A DNA stretch of 10,218 nucleotides from Methanobacteriaceae archaeon (GTDB lineage: Archaea; Methanobacteriota; Methanobacteria; Methanobacteriales; Methanobacteriaceae): the NCBI GenBank assembly GCA_030693105.1, contig JAUYBK010000231.1, positions 1 through 10,218 on the forward strand, in the 5' to 3' direction. Made by a program: the position numbers and the translations under genes. This document shows, piece after piece, positions 6,921 to 10,218 of the stretch. Every line of letters starts with the position of its first letter. The first letter of the stretch is position 1. The notes under the pieces were generated by a model that made no database searches, was not told the origin of the DNA, and saw only the letters and a program-made list of their open reading frames with translations.

Positions 6921-6962
6921 CCTCCTATTATAAACAAGGTTAAAACTTTACTAGATATATTA
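6921..6962 (-). promoter_or_regulatory. mfnB promoter and strong ribosome binding site
   Basis: On the minus strand a TATA-like TAATATAT (6962-6955) would start transcription near 6932. A full AGGAGG (6926-6921) lies eight bases before TTG 6912. A further TATA-like run is at 7005-7012. An ATG at 6917 lies three bases after the AGGAGG in another frame and stops after five codons. Confidence 0.5.
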
Positions 6963-7108
6963 GATTACAAAGTGAATAATCTTACCCTAATATTGGAGAA
7001 CTGGCATATATAGATGTTACTCCTATCCCGTCACTCATTTTTTACATGAATAATCTGGTTTAAAATGTTATAGGAAAGATTTGCAGATTAAATCTCCTTA
7101 TAATATTT

Positions 7109-7765
7109 TTAATAAAAATCATCAAGACTGCTTTGTTTTCTTCCCAATCTCGCGGAGTATAATTCCAAAGCCCGCTTTAGTTTTTTCTCACCATCCCTTA
7201 TTTCCTGCCAGTTGCTACTTTTTAGGGCTTTGGAAACTCCCTGCTGGGTCATTACCAGGTTCCTAGCGGCCTGAGTCTGATTACCGGTTTTAACATACTC
7301 ACTAATAATTCGCCGTTTTTTAGGCGATAGTCCCTGTTTAAGAAGCTGTATGGAGTTCATCAGGCCGGATAGTGCCAGGTCAGTTTCTTCGCGGTCGACA
7401 GACATCTCAAATAAGAGGTCCTCAAGTTTTAGTTGTGCCATCATCGGCCCGGCTTTATCCCGGGCCGGCCCTTGGAGGTTGTTGATATCATCTATGTTTT
7501 CCAGATAATCATGGACCAGGACTAAATGCATCTTCTGAGGGTATATTCCCTTTAAGATCGTGTCTATAATGTCATAAACCCGAGATATATTTAACAAAAT
7601 AGCCCTTATCTCTTTATGATCTGCTAGAAGTGTAATATCAGTGTGCAAGTGTTTTTGGTATCTTGAGTTGACTAACCGACAAACAACATCTAAACGAGAT
7701 GTATAATCCTCCCATCTACCAGTTGTAGGGGTTTTACCGAGAAGAAAGTAGAGCTTTTGTTTCAT
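7109..7765 (-). CDS. SatD-like protein with C-terminal helix-turn-helix, probable transcription regulator
   Basis: 218 residues. The C-terminal part carries a clear helix-turn-helix: SPKKRRIISEYVKTGNQTQAARNL (147-170) then TQQGVSKAL (173-181), followed by a charged helix. The N-terminal part (LYFLLGKTPTTGRWEDYTSRL, then HTDITLLADHKEIRAILLNI and GPARDKAGPMM at 99-109) follows the layout of SatD-family proteins, but the usual GDIVGSR-like and GDEF-like motifs are eroded, so any nucleotide binding is doubtful. There is no Shine-Dalgarno before ATG 7765, yet this is the first start after an in-frame stop. Three palindromic sites lie directly upstream, suggesting autoregulation. The gene follows the MgtE-type transporter by 105 bases on the same strand and may control it. 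The HTH is seen; the SatD relation is moderate. Confidence 0.65.
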   Translation of the reverse strand: MKQKLYFLLGKTPTTGRWEDYTSRLDVVCRLVNSRYQKHLHTDITLLADHKEIRAILLNISRVYDIIDTILKGIYPQKMHLVLVHDYLENIDDINNLQGPARDKAGPMMAQLKLEDLLFEMSVDREETDLALSGLMNSIQLLKQGLSPKKRRIISEYVKTGNQTQAARNLVMTQQGVSKALKSSNWQEIRDGEKKLKRALELYSARLGRKQSSLDDFY

Positions 7766-7790
7766 TGAATATAATATATAAGTTCTCTTT

Positions 7791-7860
7791 TACAACATTA
7801 TTGGTTGTAAATAAATACAACCATTATGGTTGTTCAATATATTACAATTACATAAGTTGT
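7791..7860. promoter_or_regulatory. Cluster of three 17-bp inverted-repeat operators
   Basis: Three sites share the form ACAAC-N7-GTTGT: ACAACATTATTGGTTGT (7792-7808), ACAACCATTATGGTTGT (7817-7833, fully palindromic around one base) and ACAATTACATAAGTTGT (7844-7860, one mismatch in the left arm). Centres are 25 and 27 bases apart. An AATATATT (7836-7843) between the second and third sites is a plausible TATA box for the HTH gene, with start near 7814, so binding would block transcription. The simplest reading is that the HTH protein represses its own gene. A second TATA-like run (7768-7781) is too close to the ATG to serve it. Confidence 0.6.
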
Positions 7861-7870
7861 TTATTATAAG

Positions 7871-8989
7871 TTAAGTAAAAATTCCAATTAAGACCATAGC
7901 ACTGGTGAAATATATGGTTAATGTGGCAATGTCACTAACAATGGTTGCTAAAGGACCAGTAGCCACCGCTGGATCAAAATCAAGTTTTTTAAAGAGTAAA
8001 GGAGCAATGGTAGCAATTGCCACCGAAGCAATGATACTCACAAACATTGAAAACCCAATCACTAAACTTAAAATAGGTTGTGTCCACCCAATTAATGATG
8101 TTAAACCGGATAAACTTCCAGAAACCAGCCCTATAACCGTTGCAACTTTTACTTCTCTCAGAAAGTAGGATTTCATAGATAATTTAGGGTCCAAAGCCAT
8201 TCCCCTAATTAGGAGAGCTTCCGACTGGGTCCCGGCCGCATCACTCATATAAACCATAACTGGTATGAAAAAGGCCAGCACAATATAGTCGGATAGTAGT
8301 TTTTCGAAATTTCCAATAAGGCCCGCAGCCATGGTACCCCCCAACACGCCCACAATTAACCAAGGCAACCGGGAACGGATCATAACCCCGGTACTGGAAG
8401 TTATAGTAGTATATTCTTCACCCATTTTGTGGAAGATACCCCCAAAATTAAATACATCACTTTGTACCTCATGGTTGAAAATGCGCAGAATGTTATCGTA
8501 GGGCACCACACCCATAAAAATACCATTATCATCCACCACCGGCACGGATTTAATTCCGTGGGATAATGCCAGATACACTACCCTTTCCTGATCCATAGAA
8601 GGATTAGCCACCACCAGTTGCTGCTTCATAACCTCCCCTAAAATTACGTCATCCGGCAGGTAACTTAGTATCTCTTTAATAGAAAGTACTCCCTTTAAGA
8701 TTCCTTCTTCATTAACCACATATATGTAGTCAATATTTCCCAATTGACAAGCCTCGGCTGATAAAACACTTTTAATATGTCCAATAGTATCGCCAGGAAG
8801 AGCTCGGGGTATAGTGGTGATCATCTTATCCTGAGCAGTGCCAGATAAATAAACAGCACGATCTGATAACTTAGAAGCCTTATGCATGCTTAAAATATGC
8901 TCTACATCACTAATATAATTTACAGGAATGTCCAAAGAATTTATCATAAGTTGACTGATTTTACGTTTATCAAGCCCCCCACCTATCAA
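7871..8989 (-). CDS. MgtE-type divalent cation (Mg2+) transporter with CBS pair
   Basis: 372 residues. Two CBS domains (about 58-113 and 117-171) precede five membrane helices (about 206-225, 234-253, 282-302, 305-333, 350-371). The membrane part carries MgtE signatures: DAAGTQSEALLIRGMAL (250-266) and DPAVATGPLATIVSD (339-353), corresponding to the pore-lining DPA.a.GP motif and the following Asp. MgtE channels admit Mg2+ and close when Mg2+ fills the cytosolic domains. The N-terminal MgtE_N superhelical domain is absent, as in shorter family members. The start is uncertain: TTG 8989 lacks a Shine-Dalgarno, the next in-frame ATG is at 8947, and an overlapping ORF reads into it (see 8986-9057). 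The first residues (IGGGLDKRK) are therefore provisional. It is followed by the SatD-like regulator. Confidence 0.85.
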   Translation of the reverse strand: MIGGGLDKRKISQLMINSLDIPVNYISDVEHILSMHKASKLSDRAVYLSGTAQDKMITTIPRALPGDTIGHIKSVLSAEACQLGNIDYIYVVNEEGILKGVLSIKEILSYLPDDVILGEVMKQQLVVANPSMDQERVVYLALSHGIKSVPVVDDNGIFMGVVPYDNILRIFNHEVQSDVFNFGGIFHKMGEEYTTITSSTGVMIRSRLPWLIVGVLGGTMAAGLIGNFEKLLSDYIVLAFFIPVMVYMSDAAGTQSEALLIRGMALDPKLSMKSYFLREVKVATVIGLVSGSLSGLTSLIGWTQPILSLVIGFSMFVSIIASVAIATIAPLLFKKLDFDPAVATGPLATIVSDIATLTIYFTSAMVLIGIFT

Positions 8990-9057
8990 ATAAACAACAG
9001 AGCCACTAATAAAGCCATTGAGTTTCTAAAGTAATCATTAGCCGAACCCAGGCCCAT
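8986..9057 (-). CDS. Candidate 23-residue leader ORF, or frameshifted N-terminus of the transporter
   Basis: An ATG at 9057 opens a 23-codon frame ending in a hydrophobic stretch MALLVALLFI, with adjacent TGA and TAG stops at 8988-8983. It overlaps the putative TTG start of the transporter in another frame. It lies 23 bases below a TATA-centred palindrome, close to leaderless distance, and an in-frame stop at 9069-9067 shows the frame begins here. Either it is a translated leader peptide coupled to the transporter gene, or the true transporter start is 9057 and one base has been lost near 8990: adding a single T to ATTTG would fuse the hydrophobic stretch to LIGGGLDKRK. The sequence alone cannot decide. 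Confidence 0.35.
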   Translation of the reverse strand: MGLGSANDYFRNSMALLVALLFI

Positions 9058-9079
9058 ATGAAATGTCTACCAGCCAATT

Positions 9080-9099
9080 AAAACAAATATATTTGTTTT
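9080..9099. promoter_or_regulatory. Perfect 20-bp palindrome enclosing a TATA box
   Basis: AAAACAAATATATTTGTTTT is palindromic over its whole length and its centre, AAATATATTT, is a good TATA box. On the minus strand it would start transcription near 9063, six bases before ATG 9057 and about 74 before TTG 8989. A repressor binding it would compete directly with TBP. Its ACAA/TTGT arms recall the operators at 7791-7860, but the arm spacing differs (14 against 17 bases). Confidence 0.5.
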
Positions 9100-9328
9100 C
9101 CGGTTTTTGACTCTAATTGACGACCAATAAAAAGGATGATCATTACCAGTAACCGTAACAGGGCCCTGCCAGAGAGTTAACTGGATCGGGTACTCATGAA
9201 AGTAGGTTCCATAACATCCTAGGACGAGTGGTTTTAGGGTACGATATTTATAATAGTATCTTAGTCGATAATACCAGAAAAAGGCATTTGACCGTATAAC
9301 AATTTAAAAAAAGACCTTCTGATTTAGT
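9100..9328. other. Intergenic region between divergent transporter and acetyltransferase genes
   Basis: With 8990-9099 this makes 339 bases without a long gene. No convincing coding frame is seen. A more GC-rich patch at 9146-9184 has arms CCAGTAAC and GTTAACTGG that pair with one bulge around the palindrome CAGGGCCCTG. A quasi-palindrome lies at 9244-9260 (GATATTTATAATAGTAT). Possible plus-strand TATA elements are listed with the acetyltransferase. Confidence 0.4.
9246..9310 (+). promoter_or_regulatory. Candidate TATA boxes of the acetyltransferase gene
   Basis: Two choices are visible. AATTTAAAAAAA (9301-9312) is centred about 23 bases before ATG 9329 and would give a leaderless mRNA, which suits the absence of any Shine-Dalgarno. 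TTTATAAT (9248-9255) would give a start near 9278 and a leader of about 50 bases. Confidence 0.35.
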
Positions 9329-9817
9329 ATGCCCATGCTATACCGTGAAATCACCCGAAACGATTTAGAAGAGGTAACCGAACTGTATCTTAAACTGGCC
9401 CAGCATGTTAAAACAGCCAGCCAAGATCCTTACTTTGATCTTCAAGATCGACCACGAACGGAGATGATGTCTTCTTTAGAAGCAGATTTAAAAAATCCAG
9501 AAAAAGTTACTTACGTGGCTGTTCCCGAGAAATCTACGGATAAAATTGCAGGCTTCATATCGGGAGAGATTATTAATTGTTATCTACCCCTATCGAAAGT
9601 TAACAAGGTTGGTTACATTGAAAATGCCTATTCACTGGCTGAATATCGGAAAGTAGGCATTATGAAGTCTTTGGAAGAATGTATAAACCGGTTCTTTAAA
9701 GCTAAAGGAGTTTCATTTGTGGAACTCCACGTCATGCTAAAAAACCAGATAGCCCGGGATTTCTGGGAAAGCAGAGGATATAAAACATTTAGGGTGCACA
9801 TGAGAAAGAAAATATGA
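9329..9817 (+). CDS. GNAT-family N-acetyltransferase, substrate unknown
   Basis: 162 residues with the GNAT fold layout: an N-terminal strand-helix YREITRNDLEEVTELYLKLA (5-24), strands around 60-84 (VTYVAVPE, DKIAGFISGEI), the beta-4 strand YIENAYSLAEY (96-106), the acetyl-CoA pyrophosphate loop RKVGIMKSL (107-115, R-x-x-G-I-x form), then VELHVMLKNQIARDFWESRGYKTF (131-154), whose N-x-x-A-x-x-F-x-x-x-G-Y pattern is the typical motif B. It acetylates an amine with acetyl-CoA; nothing shows which. ATG 9329 and ATG 9335 are both in frame near the start, and neither has a Shine-Dalgarno. It is alone on its strand, divergent from the transporter. Confidence 0.88.
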   Translation: MPMLYREITRNDLEEVTELYLKLAQHVKTASQDPYFDLQDRPRTEMMSSLEADLKNPEKVTYVAVPEKSTDKIAGFISGEIINCYLPLSKVNKVGYIENAYSLAEYRKVGIMKSLEECINRFFKAKGVSFVELHVMLKNQIARDFWESRGYKTFRVHMRKKI

Positions 9818-10143
9818 AAAAAAGGTTAACCAACCATAATACCATTAAACGCGTCTCCCCAAAAAGTTAGTTTTAACCCGTCTTACGAACCTAGGACTAA
9901 CAATGTGAAAAGGTCTTACTGAACAATTAGATTTGCTATCAAAATTTCAAAAACTAAGGAATCCTATTTAAGATAAACATCGCCCTCTAATTTTTCTATA
10001 ATTTGATTAGTTTTGAAGCTGCCATATCCTACTTATCTTTCTCCCAATACCTCATTTCTCTTTTTTTACTTAAAAAAAAAAGTGAGTCTATTCCATGATT
10101 AATTTTTTCTAGATTTTTTGGGGGGGATCTTATTTAATAAGGG
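9818..10143. other. AT-rich non-coding stretch after the acetyltransferase
   Basis: No supportable gene is seen. It holds GGTTAACC (9824-9831), an imperfect hairpin GTTAGT...ACTAAC (9866-9871 with 9896-9901), a near direct repeat GTCTTACGAAC / GTCTTACTGAAC (9880-9890 and 9913-9924), a T7-ACTT-A10 run (10061-10081) that could fold and terminate transcription, and a T6G7 homopolymer junction (10114-10126). Confidence 0.4.
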
Positions 10144-10204
10144 TTATATTTATATTTAAGGTGTTAATATATTTTATTAAGTGATTTGTAGTTTTTTGGT
10201 GGTG
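10144..10204 (+). promoter_or_regulatory. Putative promoter and ribosome binding site of the next gene
   Basis: TATATTTATATTTAAG (10145-10160) and TTAATATATTTTA (10164-10176) are TATA-like; the first would start transcription near 10179. GGTGGTG (10198-10204), six bases before an ATG at 10211, is a good archaeal Shine-Dalgarno sequence. Confidence 0.45.
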
Positions 10205-10210
10205 TTTTTA

Positions 10211-10218
10211 ATGGTTTT
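10211..10218 (+). CDS. Probable start of a gene cut by the window end
   Basis: Only ATG GTT TT is present. The call rests on the well-placed GGTGGTG and the TATA-like sequence upstream. Nothing can be said about the product. Confidence 0.35.

Noticed and set aside
7077..7096. Partial hairpin (AGATTT ... AAATCT) after the SatD-like gene
   Set aside because: The stem is short with a bulge and no T-tract follows on the minus strand; not enough for a terminator call.
9031..9060. Possible tRNA T-loop (GGGTTCGGC on the minus strand)
   Set aside because: The flanking bases do not form a T-stem and no acceptor or anticodon arm is present.

Overview
The window reads as chromosomal DNA of a methanogenic archaeon, most likely Methanobacteriales (Methanobacterium-like). 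The evidence is an mfnB gene for methanofuran biosynthesis, a small protein that looks like a pair of pseudomurein-binding repeats, archaeal Shine-Dalgarno sequences (GGTGA, GAGGTG, AGGAGG), AT-rich intergenic DNA with TATA-like boxes, and cbiT and mobA genes typical of cofactor-rich methanogens. I saw no insertion sequence, CRISPR array, tRNA or rRNA. The species assignment is inference; no search was run.

Plus-strand block, 1-3664: a SAMHD1-like HD-domain phosphohydrolase; ubiX (flavin prenyltransferase) overlapping cbiT (precorrin C15 methyltransferase/decarboxylase) by 4 bases; a two-helix membrane protein of unknown function; and a 94-residue PMBR-like protein. The AT-rich, T-tract-rich gap 3665-3894 separates this block from convergent genes.

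Minus-strand block, 3895-8989, read right to left: a CBS-containing MgtE-type cation transporter that appears to start on TTG; a SatD-like HTH protein preceded by three 17-bp inverted repeats; mfnB, also starting on TTG; guaB (IMP dehydrogenase); and mobA, 21 nt after guaB. GuaB makes guanine nucleotides and MobA uses GTP to make the guanylated molybdopterin of formylmethanofuran and formate dehydrogenases, so the pairing makes metabolic sense. MfnB makes the furan precursor of methanofuran, the C1 carrier used by formylmethanofuran dehydrogenase.

Right end, 8990-10218: an upstream region for the transporter holding a perfect 20-bp palindrome centred on a TATA-like core and a 23-codon ORF that overlaps the transporter start; a small GNAT acetyltransferase on the plus strand; about 390 bases of AT-rich non-coding DNA; and what looks like the start signals of a gene cut off by the window edge.

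Most genes are ordinary housekeeping. The parts most worth a second look are the transporter-regulator region, 7766-9099 (clustered palindromic operators, TATA-centred palindrome, candidate leader peptide or frameshift), the apparently signal-less PMBR protein, and the unrecognised membrane protein.
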